From NCBI RefSeq assembly GCF_020991065.1, contig NZ_CP087710.1:3286001-3350000 (forward strand): 64,000 nucleotides of DNA. The letters run 5' to 3'. The translations under genes and the position numbers were made by a program. Positions 45,668 through 53,660 of this stretch are shown in pieces. This stretch comes from Nocardioides okcheonensis. GTDB lineage: Bacteria > Actinomycetota > Actinomycetes > Propionibacteriales > Nocardioidaceae. The notes below the pieces were generated by a model. The model saw only the letters and a list, made by a program, of their open reading frames with translations, searched no databases and was not told where the DNA came from. Every line of letters starts with the position of its first letter. Position 1 is the first letter of the stretch.

Positions 45668-46312
45668 GTGACCATCGCTCCCACCCCGCTGAGCGCCGCC
45701 ACCGAGCGGCTCTGGGCCGCAGTCGAGACCTACGACGGTGAGGTCGCCGACACCACGCTCGCCGACCTGCTCTGGCAGCGTTCGCTCGCCGACGCGATCA
45801 CCCAGGTGGTCCTGCCGTTCCTCGGCGAGCTCGGCGACCGCTGGGAGCAGGGCCGGCTGTCGGTCGCCCACGAGCACTTCGTCAGCAACCTGCTGCGCCG
45901 CTGGCTCTGGGCCTTCGGCGGTCGGCCGGGCGACGACGGTGCCGTGGCGGACGGCCCCGTGGTGCTGCTGGCCTGCCCGCCGGGGGAGCGCCACGACCTG
46001 GTCCTGCTCAGCTTCTCGCTGCTGCTGGGGGAGAGCGGTGCCCGGACCCGCTACCTCGGCGCCGACACCCCGATGCCCGCGATCGTCGCGGCCGCCCGGG
46101 CCTCGCAGGCCGACGCCGTCGTGCTCGCAGCGACCCGCGACACCGCGCTCACCGCGGAGGCCACCGCCATCTCCCGGCTCGCGGTCGAGCACCCGGTCTT
46201 CGTCGCCGGTCGCGGCGCCACCCAGGGCGTGGCCGAGGGGCTGAACGCCCACCTGATGCCGCACGACCCGGTCGCCGCGGTGTCCTTCCTGACGACGGTC
46301 CTCGCCAGGTGA
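45668..46312 (+). CDS. stand-alone CarH-like adenosylcobalamin-binding protein without DNA-binding domain
   Basis: 214 residues. A four-helix cap (about 10-80) contains the photoreceptor hallmark W-x9-EH: W59, E69 and H70 in RWEQGRLSVAHEH. A Rossmann B12-binding domain follows (about 95-214) with GERHDL, where H109 is the likely lower axial ligand, then YLGADTPMPAIV and VFVAGRGAT. In CarH/LitR regulators these domains sit behind a MerR-type helix-turn-helix; here the protein begins directly with the cap, and the 59 bases upstream contain only a terminator and promoter. Cobalamin and light sensing are inferred from the motif. GTG 45668 is leaderless. Confidence 0.78.
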   Translation: MTIAPTPLSAATERLWAAVETYDGEVADTTLADLLWQRSLADAITQVVLPFLGELGDRWEQGRLSVAHEHFVSNLLRRWLWAFGGRPGDDGAVADGPVVLLACPPGERHDLVLLSFSLLLGESGARTRYLGADTPMPAIVAAARASQADAVVLAATRDTALTAEATAISRLAVEHPVFVAGRGATQGVAEGLNAHLMPHDPVAAVSFLTTVLAR

Positions 46313-46354
46313 CGACCGCGGCGCCGGGTCGGCGTCGCGCGTGGGCGGTGCTGC

Positions 46355-46846
46355 TCAGCGGTAGTTGGTGAACTGCACCGCGAAGTCGTAGTCCTGCGAC
46401 TTCACCAGCTGCTGCACGGCCTGGAGGTCGTCGCGCTTCTTCGACGACACCCGCAGCTCCTCGCCCTGCACCTGCGCCTTGACGCCCTTGGGGCCCTCGT
46501 CGCGGATCAGCTTGGAGATCTTCTTGGCGTCCTCGGAGGTGATGCCCTCCTTGAGCGCGATGTCGATCTTGGACACCTGGCCCGACTGGCGCGGCTCGGA
46601 CGCGTCGAGGATCTTCAGGCTCTGGTTGCGCTTGATGAGCTTGTCCTGGAAGACGCTGAGCACCGCGCTCGCGCGGTCGTCGGCGGAGGCGGTGATCTCG
46701 ATCGCCTTCTCGCCCTTCCACTCGATGCTCGCCCCGGTGCCCTTGAAGTCGAAGCGGGTCGCGATCTCGCGGGCGGCCTGGCTCAGGGCGTTGTCGACCT
46801 CCTGGCGGTCCAGCTTGCTCACGATGTCGAAGCTCGAGTCAGCCAT
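46355..46846 (-). CDS. yajQ: YajQ family nucleotide-binding protein
   Basis: 163 residues, full length. Family features: [20 protein letters not shown] (start), [37 protein letters not shown], and the C terminus [15 protein letters not shown]. Members bind cyclic di-GMP in some proteobacteria; whether this one does is not known. ATG 46846 follows AAGGAGG, a strong ribosome site, in contrast to the leaderless neighbours. It is convergent with the B12-binding gene and divergent from tRNA-Tyr. Confidence 0.93.
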   Translation of the reverse strand: MADSSFDIVSKLDRQEVDNALSQAAREIATRFDFKGTGASIEWKGEKAIEITASADDRASAVLSVFQDKLIKRNQSLKILDASEPRQSGQVSKIDIALKEGITSEDAKKISKLIRDEGPKGVKAQVQGEELRVSSKKRDDLQAVQQLVKSQDYDFAVQFTNYR

Positions 46847-46913
46847 CTGTGTTGCCTCCTTGAGGGGCCTCCCGAGGGTGCCCCGGCGATTCGTGGTGAA
46901 GTCCGTGCCTTGC

Positions 46914-46919
46914 TATTCT
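46914..46919 (+). promoter_or_regulatory. -10 box of tRNA-Tyr
   Basis: TATTCT, 12 bases before the mature tRNA 5' end, in a stretch unusually AT-rich for this DNA. A -35 could be near 46890-46895. Confidence 0.5.
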
Positions 46920-46931
46920 TCCGCACGCCCC

Positions 46932-47013
46932 GGCAGGTTGCCCGAGCGGCCAAAGGGAGCTGACTGTAAATCAGCCGGCATTGCCTACAGAGGTTCGAAT
47001 CCTCTACCTGCCA
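46932..47013 (+). tRNA. tRNA-Tyr (anticodon GTA)
   Basis: 82-base class II tRNA. The acceptor arms GGCAGGT and ACCTGCC pair fully, with discriminator A. Anticodon loop CTGTAAA gives GTA. A long variable arm has a GGC-ATT-GCC stem, and the T arm contains GGTTCGAATCC. The 3' CCA is not encoded. The gene is intact and shows no flanking integrase or duplicated 3' end. Confidence 0.95.
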
Positions 47014-47031
47014 CTGGAGACATCCAGGCAC

Positions 47032-47061
47032 CAGGACCCCCGTCGTGCGACGGGGGTCCTG
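47032..47061 (+). terminator. hairpin terminator after tRNA-Tyr
   Basis: Perfect 14-base arms CAGGACCCCCGTCG (47032-47045) and its complement (47048-47061) with a 2-base centre, so the outer 11 pairs probably form with a TCGTGCGA loop. Followed by CTGCG rather than a T-run. Confidence 0.8.
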
Positions 47062-47108
47062 CTGCGTCCGGGGTCGTGCGTCCGGCGCCGGGCTGCTTGA
47101 CTGCCCGG

Positions 47109-48350
47109 ATGGACGCCACCCCACCGCCCGACGACGCCTGGCTCGACGCCGAGACGCGTCGCCTGCTGTCCTTCGGGGCCACCGGACGCCGCGTCGTCCA
47201 CCCGCTCGGCGGGGCCGCCTGGCTCGGTGACGACGGCACCCCCGACCTCGCCCGGCCGGTGCACACCTGGATCACGGCCCGGACGGTCCACGTCTACGGC
47301 CTCGGTGCCCTGCTCGGCGTCGACGGCAGCCGCGAGGTCGCGACCGCGGCCCTCGACGGGTTGCGCACGACGCTGCGTGACCCCGAGCACGGTGGCTGGT
47401 TCGGGTCCGTCGCCCCCGACGGGAGCCCGGCGGAGACCGCCAAGGAGTGCTACGCCCACGCGTTCGTCGCGCTCGCCGGCGCCACCGCGGCCACCGCCGG
47501 CGTCCCCGGTGGCGAGGACCTGCTCGACGAGGCCGCCGAGGTGTTCGAGCGGCAGTTCTGGGACGACGCGACCGGGCGGGTCGTCGACGCGTGGGACCGG
47601 GCCTGGACCGCGCCCGACGACTACCGCGGGCTCAACGCCGCCATGCACTCCGTCGAGGCGATGCTCGCGGTCGGCGACGCGACCGGCGACCGTGCCTGGC
47701 ACGAGCGGGCGGCGCGGCTCTCGGGCCTGGCCGTCGACCTCGCGGCGGCCTACGACGGGCGCCTCCCCGAGCACTTCGGCCCCGACTGGACCCCCGACCT
47801 CGAGCTCAACCGCGAGCGCCCGGACGACCCGTTCAAGCCGTTCGGCGCGACCGTCGGGCACGCCCTCGAGTGGTCGCGGCTGCTGCTCCACGTCGAGGCC
47901 ACGCTCGGCGCGGACGCCCCCTCCGGCCTGCTGGACACCTCGCGGCTGCTCTTCGACCGCGCGGTCGCCGACGGCTGGGCGGCCGACGGCGCACCGGGCT
48001 TCGTCTACACGACCGACTGGGCGGGCACGCCGGTCGTGCGCCAGCGCTTCCACTGGGTCGCCGCCGAGGCGATCGGCGCCGCGGCCGCCCTGCACCGCCG
48101 CACCGGCGAGACGGCGTACGCCGACCGGTACGCCGCGTGGTGGGCCTACGTCGACGCGCACGTCCGCGACGTCGAGCGCGGCTCGTGGCACCACGAGCTG
48201 GACCCGCACAACCGGCCCGCCGCGACCGTCTGGCCCGGCAAGCCCGACCTCTACCACGCGGTCCAGGCCACGCTCCTTCCCCGGCTCCCGCTCGCCCCGG
48301 GTCTCGCGGCGGGGACCGCCCGGTGCCTCGGCGGCCCGCCGGCGGCATGA
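47109..48350 (+). CDS. AGE-family epimerase/isomerase (mannose isomerase-like)
   Basis: 413 residues, an (alpha/alpha)6-barrel of the N-acylglucosamine-2-epimerase/YihS group. Conserved active-site stretches: RPVHTWITARTVHVYGLG, the CYAHAFVALAGATA helix, NAAMHSVEAMLAVGDATG, the W/H pair in QRFHWVAAEAIGAAA and PDLYHAVQATLL near the end. Probably interconverts mannose and fructose (or a related aldose and ketose), because a PfkB kinase follows 7 bases later. ATG 47109 lacks a clear ribosome site; TTGACT 6 bases upstream is a poor -10. The substrate is inferred from context. Confidence 0.8.
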   Translation: MDATPPPDDAWLDAETRRLLSFGATGRRVVHPLGGAAWLGDDGTPDLARPVHTWITARTVHVYGLGALLGVDGSREVATAALDGLRTTLRDPEHGGWFGSVAPDGSPAETAKECYAHAFVALAGATAATAGVPGGEDLLDEAAEVFERQFWDDATGRVVDAWDRAWTAPDDYRGLNAAMHSVEAMLAVGDATGDRAWHERAARLSGLAVDLAAAYDGRLPEHFGPDWTPDLELNRERPDDPFKPFGATVGHALEWSRLLLHVEATLGADAPSGLLDTSRLLFDRAVADGWAADGAPGFVYTTDWAGTPVVRQRFHWVAAEAIGAAAALHRRTGETAYADRYAAWWAYVDAHVRDVERGSWHHELDPHNRPAATVWPGKPDLYHAVQATLLPRLPLAPGLAAGTARCLGGPPAA

Positions 48351-48357
48351 TGTCCCC

Positions 48358-49308
48358 ATGACCGACGAGCAGCCCCGCGTCCTGGTCGTCGGCGAGGCGC
48401 TCGTCGACGTGGTGCCCGACGACACCGGGACCCCGCGCGACCTGCCGGGCGGCAGCCCTGCCAACGTCGCGATCGCCCTCGCCCGGCTCGAGCGCGACGT
48501 CCGGCTGGTCACCGTCCTCGCCGACGACGACCGCGGCCGCCAGGTGCGGGCCTGGCTCGAGCGCAGCGGCGTCGTGGTCGAGGCGTACGCCCCGGCGGGC
48601 GGGCGTACGTCCAGCGCCACGGTCACCCTCGACGAGCACGGCGCCGCCAGCTATGTCTTCGACCTCGAGTGGGACCTCGCGTCGGCGCCCGACGACGAGC
48701 ACGACGTGCTCCACGTCGGCTCCGTCGCGACCGTGCTCGCGCCGGGCGCCGACGCCGTGCTCGCCGCGGTCCGGGCCCACCGCGGCCGCGCGGTCGTCTC
48801 CCTCGACCCCAACGCCCGCCCCGCCCTGACGCCCGACCGCGCGCCGGTCGTGGCGCGGGTCGAGGAGCTGGTCGGCCTCTCCGACGTGGTCAAGGTCAGC
48901 GACGAGGACCTCGCCTGGCTCCACCCCGACGACGACCACGTCGCCGTCGCGACCCGCTGGGCCACACAGGGCCCCGGCCTCGTGGTCGTCACCCGCGGTG
49001 GCGACGGCGCGGTGGCCGTGCGCCCCGACGGGACCGTGCTCGAGGTGCCCGGCGTGCCGGTCGCGGTCGCCGACACGGTGGGCGCCGGTGACACCTTCAG
49101 CGGCGTGCTGGTCGACGCCCTCCTCGCCCTCGGCGTACGCGGGGCGGACGGCGCGTCCGTCCTGCGCGGGCTGTCCGACCGCGACGTCCTCGGCGCGGTG
49201 ATGGCCGCCGCCGTCGGCGCCGCGATCAACGTCTCGCGCCCCGGCGCCGACCCGCCGTCGCGCGCCGAGCTGACCGCGGCCCTCGGCCCCGGGGCGGACC
49301 AGGAGTGA
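48358..49308 (+). CDS. PfkB-family sugar kinase, probable fructokinase
   Basis: 316 residues. PfkB motifs: GEALVDVVPDDTG, DLPGGSPANVAIALARL (about 29-45) and the C-terminal ATP/anion hole DTVGAGDTFSGVLVDALLAL (about 238-257) with catalytic D245. The N-terminal GGSPANVA form is typical of fructokinases. Lies 7 bases after the AGE-family gene and overlaps the MFS gene as GTGA, so the three probably form an operon for a hexose. Fructose is the preferred substrate but not proven. Confidence 0.88.
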   Translation: MTDEQPRVLVVGEALVDVVPDDTGTPRDLPGGSPANVAIALARLERDVRLVTVLADDDRGRQVRAWLERSGVVVEAYAPAGGRTSSATVTLDEHGAASYVFDLEWDLASAPDDEHDVLHVGSVATVLAPGADAVLAAVRAHRGRAVVSLDPNARPALTPDRAPVVARVEELVGLSDVVKVSDEDLAWLHPDDDHVAVATRWATQGPGLVVVTRGGDGAVAVRPDGTVLEVPGVPVAVADTVGAGDTFSGVLVDALLALGVRGADGASVLRGLSDRDVLGAVMAAAVGAAINVSRPGADPPSRAELTAALGPGADQE

Positions 49309-50645
49309 ATCCGGAGCAGGTCCACGACATCGGGAAGCGTCGGGCCTGGGTGATCTGGGTCGTCGCGCTCGCGGTCTACGTCCTCGCGGTCTTCCACCGC
49401 AGCTCGCTCGGCGTCGCCGGCATCATCGCCGCCGACCGGTTCGGCATCAACGCGACCAGCCTGGCGACGTTCACCGTGCTCCAGCTCGTCGTCTACGCCG
49501 GCATGCAGGTGCCGGTCGGGGTCCTCCTCGACCGCTTCGGCTCCCGGGTGATGCTGCTGTCCGGGCTGGCGCTGATGACCGTCGGCCAGCTCGCCTTCGC
49601 CTTCGCCGGCTCGTTCGCGACGGCCGTGGCCGCGCGGGCGCTGGTGGGTGCGGGCGACGCGATGATCTTCGTGAGCGTGATCCGGCTGGTCACCGTGTGG
49701 TTCCTGGTCCGCCAGGCGCCGCTGGTCACCCAGCTCACCGGGCTCACCGGCCAGCTCGGCGCGATCGTCGCGGCCGGGCCGCTGTCGTTCCTGCTCCACC
49801 AGCTCGGGTGGACCCGCGCCTTCGCGCTCACCTCCAGCGTCGGCGTGGTGCTGCTGGTGGCGGTCGTGCTGCTCGTCAAGGACTCGCCCTACCGCCGCGA
49901 CGAGGTCGTGGCGGTCAAGCTCCGCGCCCTCGCCGAGTCCGTGCGCACCGTCTGGGGCAACCCCGGCACCCGGCTCGGGATGTGGTCGCACTTCACCTCG
50001 CAGTTCGGCGCGACCGTCTTCACGCTGCTGTGGGGCTACCCGTTCCTCGTGCAGGGACTCGGCTGGACGACCGGCGAGGCGAGCACGCTGCTGATGGCGA
50101 TGACCGCGTGGGCGGTCGTGAGCGGCCTCGTGCTGGCCCGGCTCGTCGCGCGGCTGCCCTACTACCGCTCGTTCATCGTGATCGGCGTCGTGCTGGCGAT
50201 GGTGGTGCCGTGGACGGCCGTGCTGCTGTGGCCGGGTGCCGCGCCGGTGTGGCTCGTCGTGGTGATGGCCTTCGCCACCGCGAGCGGCGGTCCGGCGTCG
50301 ATGGTCGCCTTCGACCTCGCGCGCTCCTTCACCCCGGCCCACGCGATCGGCCGCGCCAACGGGCTTGTCAACGTCGGCGGCTTCACCGCCTCGCTGCTGA
50401 CCATGGCGCTGATCGGCGTCGTGCTCGACCTCGCCCAGCCCGGCGGCATGGACGCCTACGACCTCGGCGACTTCAAGCTCGCGCTGTCGGTGCAGTACCT
50501 CTTCTGGGCCTTCGGCATCTGGCAGATCCTGCGCTACCGCCGCCGCGGCCTCGCCCACCTCGACCGGGTCCACCCGGGCTCGATCGAGCAGATGCGCGCC
50601 GGGCAGCCCTTCGTCCACCCCGGGATCGGCACCGAGGGCGTGTAG
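49305..50645 (+). CDS. MFS transporter
   Basis: 446 residues, twelve predicted helices. Features: VYVLAVFHRSSLGVAGIIAA in helix 1, the loop motif GVLLDRFGSRVMLLSGLAL (about 68-86) and ARALVGAGDAMIFVSVIRLV. Coupled by GTGA to the fructokinase gene, so it may import the sugar used by the two upstream enzymes; the sequence itself does not prove a sugar substrate. An extended C-terminal tail of about 45 residues (HLDRVHPGSIEQMRAGQPF) is hydrophilic. Confidence 0.85.
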   Translation: MNPEQVHDIGKRRAWVIWVVALAVYVLAVFHRSSLGVAGIIAADRFGINATSLATFTVLQLVVYAGMQVPVGVLLDRFGSRVMLLSGLALMTVGQLAFAFAGSFATAVAARALVGAGDAMIFVSVIRLVTVWFLVRQAPLVTQLTGLTGQLGAIVAAGPLSFLLHQLGWTRAFALTSSVGVVLLVAVVLLVKDSPYRRDEVVAVKLRALAESVRTVWGNPGTRLGMWSHFTSQFGATVFTLLWGYPFLVQGLGWTTGEASTLLMAMTAWAVVSGLVLARLVARLPYYRSFIVIGVVLAMVVPWTAVLLWPGAAPVWLVVVMAFATASGGPASMVAFDLARSFTPAHAIGRANGLVNVGGFTASLLTMALIGVVLDLAQPGGMDAYDLGDFKLALSVQYLFWAFGIWQILRYRRRGLAHLDRVHPGSIEQMRAGQPFVHPGIGTEGV

Positions 50646-50711
50646 GCCGCCTCGGCGGGCCATGACGTGCTGCGGTGAGGGCTCGTCCGGTCCACCGGGA
50701 TGCGGGCGTCG

Positions 50712-50767
50712 GGAGCGGTGGCTGAGCCACGTTTCTCCGGCCCGGAATGTCGGTGGGACACCGCTCC
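50712..50767. terminator. nested hairpins between convergent genes
   Basis: Nine-base arms GGAGCGGTG (50712-50720) and CACCGCTCC (50759-50767) enclose a smaller hairpin GTGGC-TGA-GCCAC (50718-50730) followed by GTTTCT. The two compete for the same bases. Located in the 141-base convergent gap 50646-50786 between the MFS and histidine phosphatase genes; nothing else is seen there. Confidence 0.35.
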
Positions 50768-50786
50768 GAGCGAGGGACCCGGCCGG

Positions 50787-51467
50787 TCAGCCGACCTCGC
50801 CGTCCCCGTCGGCGTCGAGGTCGCCGGTGGGGTCCTCGGCCGTGGGGTCCTCGAGCAGGTCGCCGCCGACCGGGTGTCCCTGCCACGACACCATCTCCCA
50901 GCCGGTGTCCGGGTCGCCGTCGAGGACGACCAGCGCGGTGTTGTGCAGCGGCTGGGTGGCCGGGGGAGCGTCGGGGTGCGGGGTCATCCGGGTCGAGACC
51001 CACGTCCGCAGCGCGGCCCCGTGGCTGACGACGAGGGCGCACGAGTGGCCCGCGTCCGCGATGGTGCGCACGGCCGCGTCGAAGCGGGCGAGGAACTCCG
51101 CGCCCGTCTCGCTCCCGGGCATCCGGCGCTCGAGGTCGCCCTCGAGCCAGGCCGCCACGGTCTCGATGTAGCCGGCGACGGCGTCGTGGTCCTTGCGCAT
51201 CTCGAAGTCGCCCGCCTGGACCTCCTCGAGGCCGTCGAGCTCGACCGGCCGCAGGCCGCGCGCGAGCGCGGTGGGCGCGGCGGTCTGGTGCGTACGCACC
51301 CGGCTCGAGACGTAGACCGCGTCGATCCGCTCGTCGGCCAGCGCCGTCGCGGCCGCCTCGGCCTGGGCGCGTCCGAGGTCGGTCAGGTCGAGCCCTGGGT
51401 GGGCGGTGTCGAGCTCGCCCGACACGTTGCCGTGGGTCTGGCCGTGGCGCATGAGCAGCAGTCGCAC
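50787..51467 (-). CDS. histidine phosphatase superfamily protein
   Basis: 226 residues with the phosphoglycerate-mutase-type RHG motif LLLMRHGQTHGNVSG (about 3-17, catalytic H8), the LTDLGRAQAEAAATAL segment, VSSRVRTHQTA and the second histidine in VVSHGAALRTW. It removes phosphate from a small molecule or protein; the substrate is unknown. The acidic C-terminal tail (DLLEDPTAEDPTGDLDADGD) is unusual. GTG 51467 has GGAGA upstream. It follows the metallophosphoesterase gene on the same strand after 29 bases. Confidence 0.87.
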   Translation of the reverse strand: MRLLLMRHGQTHGNVSGELDTAHPGLDLTDLGRAQAEAAATALADERIDAVYVSSRVRTHQTAAPTALARGLRPVELDGLEEVQAGDFEMRKDHDAVAGYIETVAAWLEGDLERRMPGSETGAEFLARFDAAVRTIADAGHSCALVVSHGAALRTWVSTRMTPHPDAPPATQPLHNTALVVLDGDPDTGWEMVSWQGHPVGGDLLEDPTAEDPTGDLDADGDGEVG

Positions 51468-51496
51468 TGCGGGGGTCTCCTCGGGTGGATCGGGGA

Positions 51497-52405
51497 TCAG
51501 GAGTTGAACTGCGAGGTCTTGGACGAGGCGAGCTCGATCGCCTGCTCGAGCGGGATCGTCTCGAGGCCCTCCTCGATGTCGGTGCCGAGGCCGCTGACCT
51601 CGGTGCCGCGCTCGAGCGGGACCAGGGTGTGCACCAGCCGGTCCTCGTAGGCGTGGATCATCGTGAACGACCGCCCGGCGTCGACGCCGGAGACGAAGCG
51701 GTCGACCGGCGCCGGGTCGATCGTGTAGCAGCTCGCCGAGGCGACCGAGACCGGGACGCCGGCGAAGGTGGACCAGGTCGTCAGGTGCAGGTGCCCGGCG
51801 AGGATGCCGCGGACGTCGGTGCCGGCGACGACGTCGGCCAGCGACTGCTGGTCGCGCAGCTCGATCAGCTCGGCGGCGCGGAGCATCGGCACCGGCAGCG
51901 GCGGGTGGTGCATCGCCAGCAGGGTGCCGTGCTCGGCGGGCGTCGCGAGGACGTCGGCCAGCCAGGCCAGCTGGTCGGGCGTCAGCTCGCCGTGGTGGTA
52001 GCCCGGGACGCTCGTGTCGAGCGCCACGACCCGCAGCCCGTCGACGTCGTGGACCCGGTCCTGGCAGCCGTCGTCGTCGGAGTCGAAGAGCGCCCGTGCG
52101 AACGGCTCGCGCTCGTCGTGGTTGCCCATCGTCCACACGACGGTGGCGCCCATCTGGGCCGCGGCCGGCTCGACGACGGAGCGGAGGGTGGCGTACGCCT
52201 CCGGCTCGGCGCGGTCGGCGAGATCTCCGGTGAAGACGATGACCTGGGGCGCCGGGCGGACGGCCGCGAGCCGCTCGAGCGCGCGCCGCAGGTGGGCGGT
52301 GTTGTCGACGACGCCGTAGTGCAGCTCGCCGCCGCCGAGGAGGTGCGGGTCGGAGAGGTGCGCGACGACGTGGCGCGGAGGGGCGTACTGGCCGAGCTGT
52401 CTCAC
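51497..52405 (-). CDS. calcineurin-like metallophosphoesterase (CpdA/Rv0805-like)
   Basis: 302 residues. The five metal-binding blocks are present: SDPHLL (about 18-23), TGDLADRAEP (59-68), GNHDER (94-99), the histidine of LLAMHHPPLP and GHLHLTTWS. The 2',3'- or 3',5'-cyclic-nucleotide phosphodiesterases CpdA and Rv0805 share this arrangement; the natural substrate is uncertain. The C-terminal EQAIELASSKTSQFNS tail is extra. GTG 52405 is 7 bases after TAGGCT (52418-52413), so leaderless. Confidence 0.87.
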   Translation of the reverse strand: MRQLGQYAPPRHVVAHLSDPHLLGGGELHYGVVDNTAHLRRALERLAAVRPAPQVIVFTGDLADRAEPEAYATLRSVVEPAAAQMGATVVWTMGNHDEREPFARALFDSDDDGCQDRVHDVDGLRVVALDTSVPGYHHGELTPDQLAWLADVLATPAEHGTLLAMHHPPLPVPMLRAAELIELRDQQSLADVVAGTDVRGILAGHLHLTTWSTFAGVPVSVASASCYTIDPAPVDRFVSGVDAGRSFTMIHAYEDRLVHTLVPLERGTEVSGLGTDIEEGLETIPLEQAIELASSKTSQFNS

Positions 52406-52427
52406 GCCGGCCAGCCTAGGGCCCGGG

Positions 52428-53660
52428 TCAGCGGGCGGGCAGCACCCGCCCGGTGACCTCGCCGAGGGTGATCCGGCCGCCGAGGGCGCCCGGCGCGGAG
52501 TAGCGCAGGGTCACCTCGTCGCCGTCCTCGAGGAAGGTGCGCTCGCGCCCCGCGGCCGTGAACGGCTCCTTGCCGCCCCAGCTGAGCTCGAGCAGCGAGC
52601 CGCGCTGGTCGCGCTCGGGGCCGGAGACGGTGCCCGAGCCCCACAGGTCGCCGGTGCGCAGGCTCGCGCCGTTGACGGTGGTGTGCGCCAGCATCTGGGC
52701 CGGCGACCAGTACATCGTCCGGTAGGGCGGTCGGGCGACGACCTCGCCGTCGAGGACCACCTCGACGTCGATGTCGAGGCCGGCCGGGCCCTCGACGCGG
52801 AGGTAGTCGAGCACCGGCGGGTCGTCCTGGCCGGGCAGGTCGGTCCAGGCGGCCGCGAGCGCCGCCAGCGGGGTGACCCACGCGCTGATCGACGTCGCGA
52901 ACGACTTGCCGAGGAACGGGCCGAGCGGGACGTACTCCCACGCCTGGACGTCGCGGGCCGACCAGTCGTTGAGCCCGACGACGCCGAAGGTGTGCCGCGC
53001 GAAGTCGGCGGTCGCGACCCGCTCGCCCATGGCCGACGGCACGCCGACGACGAAGCCGAGCTCGGCCTCGATGTCGAGGCGCTGCGAGGGGCCGTAGGTC
53101 GGGAGGTCGTCGGTGGGTGCCTTGCGCTGGCCGCAGGGGCGCACCACGTCGGTGCCGGAGACGACGACCGTGCCGGAGCGTCCGTGGTAGCCGACGGGCA
53201 GGTTCTTCCAGTTCGGCAGCAGCGGCTCGGCGTCGGGACGGAACATCCGTCCGACGTTGGACGCGTGGTGCTCGGAGGCGTAGAAGTCGACGTAGTCGCC
53301 GACCTCGAAGGGCATCCGCATCGTCACCGAGTCGACCGGGGCGAGCGCCGGCTCGACGAGGTCGCGCTCGGTCTGGTCGGTCAGCAGGCCGCTGATCCAC
53401 GCGCGGGTCGAGTCCCACACGGCGGGTCCGGCCGCCATGAACGGGTTGAGCGTCGGCTGGTCGAAGAGCGCGTGGGTGTCGACCATGTCGGCCGCGGCGA
53501 CGACGCTCAGGTCGAGCACCTGGTCGCCGATCCGGACCGCGACGCGGGGGCGCTCGCCGGATCGGGCGAACACGCCGTAGGGCAGGTGGTCGACGTCGAA
53601 GCCGGAGCCGGCAGCCGACTCGACCCAGGTGGGCCGGTGGGGGAGGGGCGGGGTGCTCAT
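52428..53660 (-). CDS. fahA: fumarylacetoacetase
   Basis: Cleaves fumarylacetoacetate to fumarate and acetoacetate, the last step of tyrosine/homogentisate breakdown; 410 residues. Features: YVDFYASEHHASNVGRMFRP (about 129-148, metal and catalytic residues), LPVGYHGRSGTVVVSG, SQRLDIEAELGFVVG and GLNDWSARDVQAWEYVPLG. ATG 53660 overlaps the stop of the unknown gene upstream as ATGA, so they are co-translated. Confidence 0.95.
   Translation of the reverse strand: MSTPPLPHRPTWVESAAGSGFDVDHLPYGVFARSGERPRVAVRIGDQVLDLSVVAAADMVDTHALFDQPTLNPFMAAGPAVWDSTRAWISGLLTDQTERDLVEPALAPVDSVTMRMPFEVGDYVDFYASEHHASNVGRMFRPDAEPLLPNWKNLPVGYHGRSGTVVVSGTDVVRPCGQRKAPTDDLPTYGPSQRLDIEAELGFVVGVPSAMGERVATADFARHTFGVVGLNDWSARDVQAWEYVPLGPFLGKSFATSISAWVTPLAALAAAWTDLPGQDDPPVLDYLRVEGPAGLDIDVEVVLDGEVVARPPYRTMYWSPAQMLAHTTVNGASLRTGDLWGSGTVSGPERDQRGSLLELSWGGKEPFTAAGRERTFLEDGDEVTLRYSAPGALGGRITLGEVTGRVLPAR

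Noticed and set aside
46932..47013. tRNA-Tyr as an integration site
   Set aside because: No duplicated 3' end, integrase or island-like genes nearby.
46479..47108. Upstream extension of the AGE-family gene frame through yajQ and tRNA-Tyr
   Set aside because: The frame is open by chance; it would run antisense to yajQ and through the tRNA and its terminator.
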